NCBI RefSeq assembly: GCF_000247815.1 | Contig: NW_004775881.1 | Location: 902,200 to 966,199, forward strand | From: Ficedula albicollis | Taxonomy: Eukaryota; Chordata; Aves; Passeriformes; Muscicapidae | DNA length: 64,000 bases | Direction of reading: 5' to 3' | In this document: positions 42,051 to 54,990 of the stretch, in pieces | How the letters are laid out: the number at the start of each line of letters is the position of its first letter | Position numbering within the stretch: position 1 is the first letter of the stretch | Notes under the pieces: model-generated | What the model was told of the DNA's origin: nothing | Databases searched by the model: none | Seen by the model: the letters and a program-made list of their open reading frames with translations, nothing else | Program-made: the position numbers and the translations under genes

Positions 42051-43406
42051 GAGAGTGTGTAATCTGTTTTGCACATGGGAGCAGGCACATACTATTCATG
42101 AACACCATTTTAAATGCCACTCCTTCCTTTGGTCCAGCATGGATTGAATCCCATGGGTCACCTAATGCTTACTTACAGACAGTATGGATAATAGCAAGGA
42201 AGCTGTACCACAGGACCAGTAAGGCCAGAAACTTATGAAATCCCAAGCAGAGGAGTAGGGCAGACATGGCCACCTGTAAAAGCTTCTTGCTAAAATGAAT
42301 GGAACAAACTCTCCTCTGTGTCCATTGCATATCAGGCACAAAACGACAGGCTGTCACTTCAGCAGCGATGACTGAAGGAAAACATTTTACCAGAAGGGGA
42401 AGTGAGTCATGCAATAAATTGCTCAAGAAATTTTTTCAGCCCTTATCCCCAGGAGATTTAGAGAAAAGTTAGATGAACCATGAAGATATTAGTTAAAAGT
42501 GACCCTGCCTGGGGTGGGGAAAGGCAGATGCCCTCCTTAGCCCTCCTCCAGCAGACTCATGGTGTACGTCAGCCCACTGTGTCTGCGTTCACCACCCCTC
42601 TTGCACAGAAGCAGAAATGTCTGTCCTGTCACTGTCATATAGTTGAGGACATATTAAGAAGCAGAGGAGTAGGGCAGATATGGCCACCTGTAAAAGCTTC
42701 TTGCTAAAATAGAATTTTTTTAATATTTGCAGTGTGGCAGAGGCAGAGTTTGGGTGCCCAGTCCGAGGGAAGATTATACTCTCATTCATGCCAAAGAAAA
42801 ACCCTTCTGGAAAAGAAGAATAATTTCTTTTCCCTAAAACCTTGCAGTCCCACCTCAGACCCCAAAACTAGGCTGAGGCAGACACAAGGGGGCAGCTGAG
42901 GCACTGCACTCCCCCTGCTCCTTCAAGAGCCAGAGTTAAAAGAGAAATGGTCCCATCTACACTGATGCTGCTGGCACTTTGGTGTTGCCCCTGCCTTATG
43001 CTCCATTTTTGAAAGAGCAGGTTCTGGTCAGCAGAGGTGGCTCAGGGCACAATGCCAGGTGTGGGTGCTTAGAAGTGGCTCCATGGAGCAGCGGGATCTG
43101 GGCAATCCTGGGCTCGGTCCTAGTTCTGCAGGACATTTGCAACCAAGCCAGAACCATACAAAAGTTTTTTGGATATCAGCACACTGATGACTCTGGTTTA
43201 GCCTCTAGTTTCACATCTGCAATGGACATCTCCACCCCGTCTAGAGCAAAGACAGAGTCTTAGCCTTGGTGAGTATGGATTTGTTTTACAGAACAGTTTT
43301 CCTGGTTTGAGTGTTTGGGGGCTGCAGCTCTAAATACCAATGAAGAAATGGAAAACCTGGCAGGGATAAAACTTCCAACTAGTATGGTAGAACCCCATGA
43401 TCCATC

Positions 43407-43550
43407 TGAGCCACTGAGATTAGCTCAGGTGGTGTTAATAATGCCAAGGTTGTGGGTTTGATCCCTGTATGGGCCATTCAGTAGAGAGCTGGGCTCAATG
43501 ACTCTTGCAGGTCCCCTCCAACTCAGAATATTCTGTGAATCTGTGATCCT
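43407..43550 (+). mobile_element. tRNA-Ile-derived SINE with CR1-like tail, copy 2 (by duplication)
   Basis: Identical to the copy 1500 bases upstream, because it was carried along by the 1448-bp duplication and did not insert independently. Confidence 0.85.
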
Positions 43551-44158
43551 GAGAGTGTGTAATCTGTTTTGCACATGGGAGCAGGCACATACTATTCATG
43601 AACACCATTTTAAATGCCACTCCTTCCTTTGGTCCAGCATGGATTGAATCCCATGGGTCACCTAATGCTTATTTACAGACAGTATGGATAATAGCAAGGA
43701 AGCTGTACCACAGGACCAGTAAGGCCAGAAACTTATGAAATCCCAAGCAGAGGAGTAGGGCAGACATGGCCACCTGTAAAAGCTTCTTGCTAAAATGAAT
43801 GGAACAAACTCTCCTCTGTGTCCATTGCATATCAGGCACAAAACGACAGGCTGTCACTTCAGCAGCGATGACTGAAGGAAAACATTTTACCAGAAGGGGA
43901 AGTGAGTCATGCAATAAATTGCTCAAGAAATTTTTTCAGCCCTTATCCCCAGGAGATTTAGAGAAAAGTTAGATGAACCATGAAGATATTAGTTAAAAGT
44001 GACCCTGCCTGGGGTGGGGAAAGGCAGATGCCCTCCTTAGCCCTCCTCCAGCAGACTCATGGTGTACGTCAGCCCACTGTGTCTGCGTTCACCACCCCTC
44101 TTGCACAGAAGCAGAAATGTCTGTCCTGTCACTGTCATATAGTTGAGGACATATTAAG

Positions 44159-45417
44159 TGAATGTATATGCGTATATTTATAGCAAATATTTCACAGTTT
44201 GGTTATGTGGCAGTCTTCCAACTTAAAGCTCCTAAACTCTTCACAAAGGAAACCTCTTAAGATATGAAATATATGAAATGAAATCTCACTTGCTTACATT
44301 GTATTGGCTGGAATAGCACTAAATTTTTTGGATTCAAGAGATAAGGTTTATTATGCTTCTGTCATACCATGATTTTGCTTTATAGGAAATAAAATTATGT
44401 GAGGAACAAAATGGGGGAAAAAAATCTCAACAACCAAAAGAATCAATTGGAGTGAAGGCTTTGGAAAACACTGCCATTTTATGGATTATTTCAGTGCTAT
44501 GCTTGTAGCAGTATCCTACCTGGCAGAAAAAAACCTGATCTGTTCTTTATACAAACACCAGGGGAAACTGGAATCTGACCTTGTCTCAACCCTCTTTCAC
44601 TCTTTCCCTCCTTTGGGCATCTGGGAATCAGCCCAATGTTATCTGTTGAGCAACAATGCTCCTATGTCAGCTCCCCAGCCTGGATATCCAAGAAGTGTTC
44701 CTTCAGATTGGAGAGAATAGAGAGCTTATTTTGAGGAGAAATGAGCTGTTCTGAGGACAAACATCCACACAAATTAAATTAACCACTAGCCTAGAAACAG
44801 TACGACAGAGCTGTCATCTGAAATGCAGCACTGGAGCCATTAATTTCCCACACAGCTCTCCTTGATGCTGCAGGGCACTGTCTGGGGATGAATCTTGTAC
44901 CTCAGTGGTTCTGCAGCAGAAATCGGTAGAAGCGCTTTGAGAAGGAAACCTGAATTCATGACAGTCCTGGGGAACACATGAGGATGTAGTGGTGAAGGGA
45001 TGATGGATCAGGATGAAGCTCAAGGTAGGTTTAAGGTTCTTCTGCTTGGCAGTCTGTCTGTGAGCCATGCCAGGGTTGGATGATTTTTCTAACTAATCAC
45101 AAAAATAAGCAGAATGCTGGCTGATGGGACTCAAACCTTCTGGGTCCTGCTTACCCCAGGAGTCCCACAGAGAACAAAAATAGAGTTTTCCAGATTTCCA
45201 GAGCCCTTCTATGACCATAGTTCCATTTTCACTTGTAATTACTACATTATACAGCTTATCAGGAGAAATATTTCAATGTGTCAGTCCCGGTTCAGTAATA
45301 CTCTACACTTGTATCACTGACAACAACTCTATTTATACTCTATTTAAATTGAAATTATAAGCATCTGAGGTTTCAAAAGCCAAAGAAGGCAAAAGTTCAG
45401 CTAAATTCCTTGATTGT
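44159..45417. other. Intergenic, no gene recognised
   Basis: Unique DNA. Frames are at most 84 codons, none recognised. Confidence 0.5.
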
Positions 45418-45490
45418 AAAATCACAGAATTATAGAATAATTTCAATTGCAAAAATGCCCTGAAGATCCTTGAGTCCAACCATTTTCAAG
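45418..45490 (-). mobile_element. CR1 3' end fragment
   Basis: The plus strand reads AATCACAGAATTATAGAATAA, then CCTGAAGATCCTTGAGTCCAACC. This is the reverse complement of the CR1 tail with its ATTCTATGATT-type repeats. It is short and diverged. Confidence 0.75.
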
Positions 45491-48400
45491 TAAAACATTT
45501 TCAATGAAATATCTGTAAGTGGAAACACATGACTTTTGTTTTTTGGATTAATAGATGAAACAAAATATTCCACCAACCAGTTTTGGAGGTCTCTTTTCAG
45601 GAATTCTTTATATATGGTCACATTAGGCAGACCTTTTTTTGTATCATCATCTTAAAAATTAATAAATAACAATTCCAGCCCATTGCACAGCACTAATCTT
45701 GATATGTGCTATGAGACATGCTGCCATCTCACCCACATGGTTAAATGCTAGTTTAAATACTAGGTTAAAGGCTAGGAACTGACCTCTCTGTTACAGAGCA
45801 AGGAGCTCAAGGTGAAAGGCTCCCTGGGGACAAAGGTGACCCCAGCAGCCAAATAACCCTGCATTTTCCAGCATTCCATGGTGAGTCTGGCTTTAAAAGA
45901 AATGGTCTTTCTGAAAAGCAGATGGCAGGCAGACTCAAAACTTGTGACATTTCCCTCGTGGCTTGTTTTATGCAGCCTGTGGAAACTTGAAGTTTCCGCG
46001 TGCTCAGCAGTGCAGCTCTGGTCCCCAGGAGATATTTGCAGCCCTCAAAGTACAGGCTATAGTGAACCAGGACAAACATTACCCCAGACCCATCCTTCAC
46101 CACTCCCTCTTCCAGAGGGAGGAAGCCTCCAAGGGGAAGAGCACTGACTAATGAAAACCACCTGGGCTGGGCCCAGTAAGTCTTATTTTGACTTGTACTA
46201 TGGAAGCTATCACTGGTGCCTCTGTGTGATAATCTCCTCCAGCCACCCAGGTTTTTACAGTGCCTGGGGGAAAGCCCATCACCATACGCTGCCCTGCTTA
46301 CAGTGTCTCTCCAGAAAAGCCTACCTGGGGCTTTTGCTGGTCTGTGTTGGAGCATGACATGCATCCCTTGAATCCAGTAACCACTACCTGTTTGCTGGAG
46401 AGTGACCTGCCCCTGATCAGGTATTTTACTTGCAAGGAACATGGCATTCACAAAGCAGCAGCTAAAGGCAGTGTGTTAATAACTACCATAGATGCCTTTT
46501 AACAGGGCTCAAGTCACCAGGAAATGCAAACTTCTTTGCTGTAATTGGTTTAATATGTTTCATCTGAGCAAACTCTTTTCACCCCAATAGAATTCAGAGA
46601 AATCCCATGTCAGTTTTAATTAGGAGAAGGTTATGGCAGCACCCAAGGTGCCCTAGAACCAGATGGTATAGGTCTGTACTGGCTTCCCCCAGGCATGGCA
46701 TTTCCTGCCTCAAGGCACCGCACCTTAGGGTCTGACCTTGCTGCTGTTGGAAACAAGATCTTCACTGCTTTTCTTTCTTTCCTTTCTTTTATTTTCCTCT
46801 TTCTTTCCCATCTCCCTTTTTTCTTCTTCTTCTTTTTTTCTCATCGTCCTTTCTTACTTTTTTATTGTTTATTTTTTTCTTTTTTCTTGTTTATTTTTTA
46901 CACAACCAGAATAATAAGTAGATACCTGAATGTCAGTGGCAATTTCTAGCAAGTGTAGGCGAGATGAGTTTAGGCGTTGAGAACCCTACACAGGGCCTGC
47001 ATAAGTCTTTACAAGACTCTCACATACCCTTTCATGAGACAGACAAGGATTTGCACGTGAGGTGCTTGCTGCTCGTCATCTCTCTCTGAATGCAGCTGAT
47101 AGTGGCTTCAAAATATCATTGTCACCACTTCTGGGCAACCAGGAAGGTCTGGACTTAGGAATCGGGAATTTCCTTTTGTGGAGACAGATGACATAAGACA
47201 GATACAGGGTACCATAACTCCATCAAATTTATTTTGAAGTATGTACATTTCTGAGCAAGTATATTAGATGGCATAAGTAATGAGAGCTTAATATTTTACC
47301 GATTATGTGCTCACACACACTTTGCAAGCTCCAGCAGTCAGCTGTAGCCACATCCCCAGTTTAAATCCCTGACTCTTTGCTTTCCTCAAACATTGCTCTA
47401 AATGTGTAAAAGTGTTAAATCCTACAGCCATTCCCCTCTTCCTTTTGGCCTTGGAACTCTGCAATGCTAAATTAAATCAAACTGAACTGCTAGCAAAGCT
47501 TCTTTTTTATTTTTAATTCTAAGGGTCAGATATCTATTGTCAGCAGATGCTTACAATAAGAGTTAAGAGTTGTCAACCGTCTTTATCAGTTGAATGAGCT
47601 TACTGCTGGGTGGGATCAAAAATAACCCACTATTATTTTCATATCTATTACTTTGTCCATGCCGTATAAAGCCAGACCCTATTCTTTGTGCCTCAGACAT
47701 ACAAATTTGCCAGTGATGATGTTATAAGTAAAGAGAAGTTGATCCCAGAGTTTTACATGCACAGAATTTACAGAATCAGGTTGCCTTTGAAACAATTCTC
47801 CTGTTCAAAGAAAGTACTTGAAACATGATTTTACACGCATTTACATTGGTTTGACAAAGGCTTACCTCCACTGAACTTGGTGATGCCCTTTGATTTCTTT
47901 CAGCCTTGCAGGGAGAGATCAACTTAACCCATTAGGTCTGCAGGCACATACGTAAATCTAACTGCTAAAAACCACCCCCAAAAAACAGGCAGCAAACACA
48001 TAGCACAATTTTGGTTGGTTTTTTCCATTCACAATATTAATCAGAAGTCTACAAGCAATCACCACCCTGCCCAAACATACAGCAGTAACAGATCATCTGC
48101 TTTCAGATGCCTGGTTATATCTGAGGGAGTGTTATGGTTGCCCCTTTGGGGATCCCAGGCACAGCCATGCTGCAGAGGGAGACCAAACCTTCCCATCTTC
48201 CATAAGTCCCACCTGTTTCCTACAACTTTGGTGAGAGAGTATACACAAACCTTGCCCCAACTCCACTCACAATTCCTGGGAGATCAGCACTGCTGACACA
48301 GAAACAAACAACCCTGCTTCCCTTCCAACATCCTGGACCTAATAATCACTGTAACTTTGAAAGCTACAGTGATATGCCAAAAAACAAAACAAAACAAAAA

Positions 48401-50159
48401 GTAAAATTTGAAACAAAAGTCAGAGTAAAATATTGTGTCCAGATATCAGTTCTTATGGTTTTTTGGGGTTTTTTAAACAGCAATGTCATACTGGGTGCTG
48501 ATGTGGAAAGTCAGCTGGCCCTGCCCTCTGCATCAGAACAGATTTATCTGCTTTTGCCAAGTGGGAAGGTCCAGCTCCTCTCTGGGTTTGACTCCTACCA
48601 GTAAATGGCATTAATGATGTTTTCTTAGCAAGTTGAAAATTTGCTTGAGTGAATCGTGCAAGATTTGCATGGCCATTTGTAAATTAATGTAAAACTTTGT
48701 GCTGTAGGTGTATAGGAAATCAAGAAGCGTTTGGGGGCTCTTAAACAGTGATGAGCGCTCAACATACCAGGCAAACCATGATAAACCCTTCAGCAGTGCC
48801 TGCAAACAGCCCAGACCCTTCCCCTCTTACTTCAGGGGTCTTTTACATCTTTACCTTAGACTTCTAAAACTGTCCCATGATTTCTTGCTGCCCACAAAGT
48901 TCCAAAGGAAGAAGTTCAGGAGGAATACAAATATCAAACACAAGTACGAACCTTTGTTCCTGTTTTTTATGTTCTTCCAGAGAGTACCTTGTCAGAGGGC
49001 ACCTGGAATACTCTCAGAGCAGACATTTCAACATTGGAAAAAAAATGGATTTGTGTTCAGTGTTCAATAGTTTGAGGTGGTAAAGGTCTTTGCAGCCATT
49101 TTTATTCTGTGTCTGGATGTAATTACTTTTATGGGAAGAATGCACATGCTTTCAACATCTTTGTAATCTTGATTCATAGTCTATTAAAAATCACTTTGAT
49201 ATACAAAATTAAAAAAAAAAAACAACCCAAAACCAACCCTCCCCCCCCAAAAAAACACAAACAAAAAAATAAAAACAAATGAAATTAAGAAAGCCAGAAC
49301 AAAATAAATCTCTCAAGTGAGCTCTGAACTGGCAAAAATCAGAGGTCAATATTCCTTTTTCCTTCCTCATTTCAACCTAAGGGGTGTTTTGAAAGGAAGA
49401 GGTTCATAGTCATTAGCATAAAAGTAAGCTATTAAATAGACAATTTTACTTAAAAAAAAAAGGTAGACAAAAAAAGAAATATTTTTACTGTGCTATTCCT
49501 TTTAAGTCAATATTCAGTCTGGACATATTTGTCAATTAAAACTGAGATTATAGACTAAGTTTCACATATCTGAATGTACAAGTCTAGTAGGGATGCTCCA
49601 ACAAAGAAGGCAGAAAGAAAACATGGGCTTGGAGGGACAGTTTTTCTGGGTAAGACTTAAAGCAGCAGAAGTTTAACCAAGCAAGAGGAGTATCATCACC
49701 AACCTTGAAATGTAACATTAAGAATAGTACATCATAGTACAGTTCATTTTTCATGAAATTCCTCATTTTGTGACTATCTGGCAGGCTGAGGAGAAATGTG
49801 GGTATTCTAACTGTGTTTTCCCCTCATTTATTAAGTGTCTTTGCTCAGATGATGTCTAAAGCTGGATCATTTCTTATGTCCTCAAGAATGGATGGAACTT
49901 CGTTGCTGCCAGTAAAATGAATGGATGAGTTTGGTAGATCATAAAAACAGTCATGCCTGGAGAGAAAGGGTGAAGCAAATCTTCCTAACAGCAAAATGAA
50001 CATCAGCTCAAGTATTTGGGAGATGCCTGTTCTGGATGCTAAAATGCTGACTTTCTCTTCTCTTCTCTTTGACAGTGACATACAACCATAATATTTTCCT
50101 GAGACAGCAGAGCAAGAGAGGAAATTTTAGTAGAATATTAGGAAAGAGGTCCTAATGAT
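45491..50159. other. Intergenic; one 214-codon frame of unknown status
   Basis: The minus-strand frame at 45807-46451 is the longest in the window that is not made of simple repeats. Its product has no domain, signal peptide or motif I recognise, and shorter frames overlap it on the plus strand, so I do not call it a gene. Low-complexity tracts: pyrimidine-rich CTTT at about 46768-46890, and A-rich with a C8 run at about 49209-49285. Confidence 0.45.
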
Positions 50160-50500
50160 CAGGTACCAGCAGTGGAGAGGCAGGGAACATCCCGAGTTGT
50201 CATCCAAAGCCAAATATATTGCAGAGACAAAGGGTTTATATAGGGTATACTTGTAGGGCTCTTACTAGGATTCTGGTTTTGGTAACAATTTCCCATTGGT
50301 TATACATTCTTCATGACATCAATTACTTGGCAATCGTTACAAAGTTTCACAACATGTTTCTTGGTCACTTCTTGCCCTTTGTGTCTGTCTCTCCCATGGT
50401 TTGTGCTCGATAAGGCCTAAGATATCAGGCCCCTTTATTAGTTCCATTGTACTCTCTGCTACATTTATCATAATCAGGTCTAGTAGTCTGTGGCATATCC
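50160..50500 (-). mobile_element. Possible LTR remnant, minus strand
   Basis: On the minus strand there are a TATATAAACC TATA-like motif (near plus 50235) and CCAAT-like CCAATGGGAAA (near plus 50290-50300), and the segment is bounded by TGTAGCAGAG near 50460. The promoter order is LTR-like, but ends and polyadenylation signal are not clear. Confidence 0.3.
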
Positions 50501-52928
50501 ACCCCAGTGAAATGGTGAGGGGAAACCTAATTGATTGAATAACCTAAAACTGTATTGAAGTGAACACCAGAAAATAAGCTGTGAGTAAAGAACTACCTTC
50601 CACTGACAGTTAATATCAGTGTCATTTTGGGAGTGATGTATTGCTGTGGTTGGGGAGCCAAGGCTTCAGGATGCCAGATCAGTCACACCTGAGAGCAACC
50701 AGAAGTCACTAGGGCCGTGTCATATACAATTGGGCTCATTGCACTGTGATCATGGGAGTCGCTCTGGAGCTGACACCAGCCCCTGTACTTAGGAACTTGG
50801 CCCATGGCTGACAGGCAGCAGCAGCCTGTCATGCACAAGTTTTCTCCACCTCACCCACCTGGGTACCACATACATGGGACCACAGGACAAACTCAGAGCC
50901 TCAGGGTCAGAGTTGCTCAGGGAAAGCTTTTCTTTCTTTTAGATTTCAGGACTTTTGGCAGAGATTTGATTTGGTTTTAGGCTTATTAAGTTTATCTGGA
51001 GCTGAAGGGCTCATACAACTGTTCACTATTCATCTGATGAGGACACCTTTCTCAAACCAGTAATTAAAACCTAATGCTAGCTGGAGTTTCCAGATTGAAG
51101 AACCTTACATTGAAAATATGCTGTTATTACTATCCTGAACCTTGGGTGCCCTATGCTGCTAGGGGGATCTGCAAAGAGATGAACTCCCAGGGAAGACCAG
51201 GGAAGACACAAGACTGCAAATGTATTGTGTGGCCTGATGGGAAGTTTGAGGCTGGGTGGAGATGTTCAGACTGGGAAGAAAGCAAGCAGTCTGGGAAAAC
51301 TGGGAGAACTGCCCTGGCTGTCCTACACCAATCTGATAGAGCACACAATTGTTACTGTTGAGGAAAGCAATTAGGGAAAGGGGAAAAAGCACACCCAGCA
51401 ATCCTACTGTTCATTAAAACAAACTATATTAAAATTTATGACACCCCATTACATTTATTGCTTTTACAGAAAACCTCTATAGCTTGTGCAAACTCAGTCC
51501 TGCCTGTTCCCCTGTGGAATAAAAATAGGGAATGAGAAAGACAGACACATTATATTCCAAAGTTTTCAAGACAGTTGGTTCGGGGATCTGCTAGTTTCCA
51601 ATCTGCCAGTTAGTTCTCCACACCATCTCTGTGACCCATCACTGTCACCCTGAATAACAGCACCTTCAGCCTGCAGAACGTGCCTTGGGGTTTTCACTGG
51701 TGAAAATGAATGTAGCACAAAAATATTTTTCATCAGTACTGGAACAAACTTCACATTGCACAGCTGCAGTGTAAGCGCTGTCCCCAAGAGACCCTCCAGA
51801 ATTTTATTAAGGTATACGGAAACTTGATTCATATTTTATGGACATTCATTAAATGTCCATAATTATGGACATTTTCATGATATATTTTTAAAGAGACAAC
51901 ATATATCTCCATCCTTTGGAAGAAATTAAGTTGTTATTTTAAGAGGAATGATATGTTTATAACATGCAGCAGATATTGATGGCAGCTGAAGCAGCAGTAT
52001 GGGAGCTGCTGTGGGGAACTGTTTGGTGGGAGAAGAACCATGAACCATTATAGAAATCACAGTGATATAATTTCTAATTTTCAAAAAGAAGAATAAGCAG
52101 GAGAAGAAGAACTTTAAAGCTGCCATGGGATGTGCACCCCAGGCTTATCGGAGCAGAACTGTGTTCAGCTTCAGCAGGCAGGGAAGGAAGCAGGGCTACA
52201 TCCTATACCCACTGGGAAGAGCCCAGCCAAAAAAGCTGTGATATGCTCTGGAACAGAAAATCGCATTGAAGAAGGATGTGGTCCCACCTATCTCCCCACA
52301 AAAGAACTTTTGGTCTGACATTTTATCAGACTGGGGGTAAATAAATTAATGAATGGGCAAACACATAAAATGGGCTAATTAATAGCAATGTGGGGTAATG
52401 CTTAGCAGAGCACATGCCCTTTAGGGGCATTCTGTGTGCTGTGAGAACTTCCAGCATGTGCTGTACTGGCCCCCAAAAACTGGGGAGCATACAAAAACTG
52501 CTTATCTGTGGACCTTAACATTTCTGCAGGTTACAAAACTTGCAAGATGCTCCAGCAACAAAAGCAGACTCTGCTCCACCTTGTACTGGACTCCCAGGGA
52601 AGATAGGGAGGCTGTTGGCGACTCACTCCTCATGACAGCAGAATAAACTGTTGTTTGCAGAAAGATGGAGACTCTGTGAAACACATACTTTGCTAAAACC
52701 TCATTATCTCAGTAGGAACACTCTCCATCTGTTTTTAAATAATTTCAAAGTGTATGATTTGTGCAATGTATTTTGCTCGAATTAGTTTTCACCAGTGAGA
52801 TGAGGATAAAGATTTTCTTTTATATTACACAGCTGGTTCTACTTCTTCTTAGCATCCGATACTTTTATTATTTCTATACAAATTCCTTTACTGCAGGAGA
52901 TTTATTACTTATAGTGTTGCATTTTAGG
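50501..52928. other. Intergenic, no gene recognised
   Basis: Unique DNA. A hairpin with 10-bp arms (TATGGACATT, 5-base loop) lies at 51837-51861, with a third direct copy of the arm at 51864. Frames are at most 95 codons. Confidence 0.5.
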
Positions 52929-53249
52929 TGTTGCTTGGGGTGAAATCAACAGGAGGCCTTTGCAGGGTGTTACAAAGATGTTTATTTCAGCCACGCATGG
53001 ATTGGGAGAACAAAGGCCCCAAGGCTTATGAGGGTACAGGTTTAGTACATGGGATGAGCAGGCGGGGAAATCCTTAGGGACCAATTATTAGAAAACACGG
53101 AGGTAACACAAGGGCAGGGCCAGAACAAGTGACCAACAGGGAATTAGTGCGGGAGTGACCAAAAGGCTGGGAGGGAACATGGGGTTGCCTTAGGGAACAA
53201 AACAGGGGTTGCATTTTTTAGTTAGGAATTCTTTTGGGGGTCCTTCACA
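52929..53249 (-). mobile_element. 3' LTR of an endogenous retrovirus, minus strand
   Basis: On the minus strand it runs from TGTGAAGGACC (53249) to AAGCAACA (52929), 321 bp with TG...CA ends. An AATAAA signal lies at plus 52981-52986, about 52 bases before the end. Upstream on the same strand is a probable Env membrane-anchor remnant, so this is the 3' LTR of a decayed provirus and not a solo LTR. The flanking duplication cannot be tested because the 5' side is missing. Confidence 0.7.
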
Positions 53250-53521
53250 TTATAGTAATCTTGTGTTCTGTGCATTTCTTATAGCTCATTCATTTGGCCT
53301 TTCATGTGACTACTCTAGACGGAAGATAGAATGAAAAGGAGGAGATCAAATCTGGTCAACATTATGGGGTGGTTCATCAGGAGTCATGCCTGCTGTCTTT
53401 TTTACAGTATTCAAATTTTTATGTACTTTGTTCAAATAATTAACTAACTGGTTAACTAACTCAAATACAGCAGCAGAACCAAATTATTTAATGCATCAAA
53501 ATCCCTCAGAGATGTTGAAAA

Positions 53522-53690
53522 TTATGAGGCTTCAGAGGCAGTGTTTTTATTACATAGCCAGACAAGGACCCCTAAAATCACCAGTGTTAATAATAAGTAA
53601 TAAATAACAATTAAACCTGCAGGAGCAATTTCAAAAAATGTATTGATGCTGAACATGAAACTGCATGTGTCTAGCTGAGAAATTGGTTAA
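53522..53690 (-). pseudogene. Retroviral Env transmembrane-anchor remnant
   Basis: On the minus strand a short frame ends at a TAA at plus 53522-53524. It contains about 25 hydrophobic residues (rich in L, I, V and Y, core YYLLLTLVILGVLVWLC), then a short polar tail starting NKNTAS. This is the layout of the C-terminal membrane anchor of a retroviral envelope TM subunit, and it lies about 270 bases upstream of an LTR on the same strand, where env should end. An in-frame stop occurs about 29 codons before the anchor and no intact ectodomain was recognised, so it is dead. The fusion-peptide and disulfide-loop parts are missing. A protein search would be needed to confirm Env. Confidence 0.45.
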
Positions 53691-53869
53691 GTGCAGCAAA
53701 ATTTTGTTAAGTGGTAGAACCAATAGCAAATATGATGTCATTTCCTGGGTCATTTGTCCAAAATAGAGAGGTTGGGAGGAAGAGAATGATGTAAGTTCAG
53801 ATAATTTTCTTTTGCCAATTTCAGAATAAAACCTTTTGATGCTTTTGTTCTGAAACAGCATTGCTTTTA

Positions 53870-54117
53870 GAAGAGATAATGGCTTTAAACTGAAAGAGGG
53901 TGGGTTTAGATTAGACATTAGGAAGAAATCCTTTACTGTTGGGGTGGTGAGGGACAGGTTGTCTAGAGAAGTTGTAAGTGGACAGTTCATGGAAAGGCTG
54001 GACAAGACTTTGAGCAATGTGGTCTAGTGGAAGGTGTCCCTCCCCATGGCAGGGTTGTTGGAACTAGAAAATCTTTAAGGCCCCTTCCAACCCAAACCAT
54101 TCTGTGATTCTATGATA
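53870..54117 (+). mobile_element. CR1 retroposon 3' end
   Basis: Clear CR1 3' phrases in sense orientation: GGGTGGGTTTAGATTAGACA, AGGAAGAAATCCTTTACTGT, AAGGCCCCTTCCAACCCAAA and the terminal ATTCTGTGATTCTATGAT repeats. It is about 250 bp and 5'-truncated. It lies directly upstream of, and in opposite orientation to, the Env remnant, so it probably interrupted the older provirus. Confidence 0.93.
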
Positions 54118-54850
54118 TTTGCCATAGCATGTTTCATGTAGCCCAAAACAGAAGCATATGGATGGTGATGTCCTGTCACTTCCTTGGCTGAGCTACTCTT
54201 TGCACATGACTATGTGGAGGATCAAAGTTCATTGACAGAAGTCATGCAGGTTCAAGTTGTATATACTGATCCTTCTTTGCATAACACTAAATTACTGCTT
54301 CTCCATCTAGAGGGACATCCCCACAAGATTATGTTGCCTGCCTTATGAGTCTACTTGATATGTATCAAAACGGCATTTGTAAATGATGTGCATGAGAAGC
54401 TAGGAGGGAAAGGTAAAGTAAGCGTTGCAGAGGTATAGCAGCAGGGTGACACCATTTAAAACATACTCAAGAGATTAGGGAGTGTAAGTAATTTCTAAAT
54501 ATCACCTGCACTGATGTCTACAAATAAGCAAGAACAGTGAGACAGAGACATAAAGAGAGGCAGACGTGACATATGAATATTTTTTTGTTTCAGTCTGAGC
54601 CCTGACTGTGCAGGTGATGGATTTAACAGTGGGAAAGTGAAAGGCTGAGGATGGCAAACTAATGCTCTCTTGCTGAAAGATGGAACCCACAAAGCTTCTA
54701 TATCACCTGCACTGCCCATTTCACATGTAAAACTCAACTCATTTCATCTCTGAAAGCCTCTGGGCTTATTGATGTATATAGCCTTGTCGCAAGTCAAAGT
54801 ATAAATCTGCCTCCAAACCTACAGTGATCTGGGGAACAATATCTGGCATC
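54118..54850. other. Intergenic, no gene recognised
   Basis: Unique DNA with frames of at most 80 codons on the minus strand, none recognised. No further Env or Pol remnant of the neighbouring minus-strand provirus was seen. Confidence 0.5.
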
Positions 54851-54990
54851 TTACAGAATCAAAGAATTGTTAAGGCTAAAACAGACCTCTAAAAATACCA
54901 AAATATTGAACCAGTCCCACCTCTACACATGGGGCAGAGGGTCACTGAGCATCATAAGGTGTGCAGCTCCATTTCCACTTTTGGCTACTG
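54851..54990 (-). mobile_element. CR1 3' fragment, diverged
   Basis: The plus strand starts CTTACAGAATCAAAGAATTG, then GACCTCTAAAAATACC and CAGTCCCACCTCTACACATG, consistent with the reverse complement of an old CR1 3' end. Confidence 0.65.

Larger units (their letters stand above)
41211..44158 (+). repeat. 1448-bp tandem duplication with a 52-bp templated insert (period 1500)
   Basis: Units at 41211-42658 and 42711-44158 are nearly identical; two differences were seen (41278/42778 and 42172/43672). The 52 bases between them (42659-42710) are a copy of 42245-42296 from inside the first unit with one substitution. Repeated open frames in the two units (94, 85 and 67-75 codons) have no recognised domain. 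The unit carries a SINE, listed separately. Confidence 0.95.
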
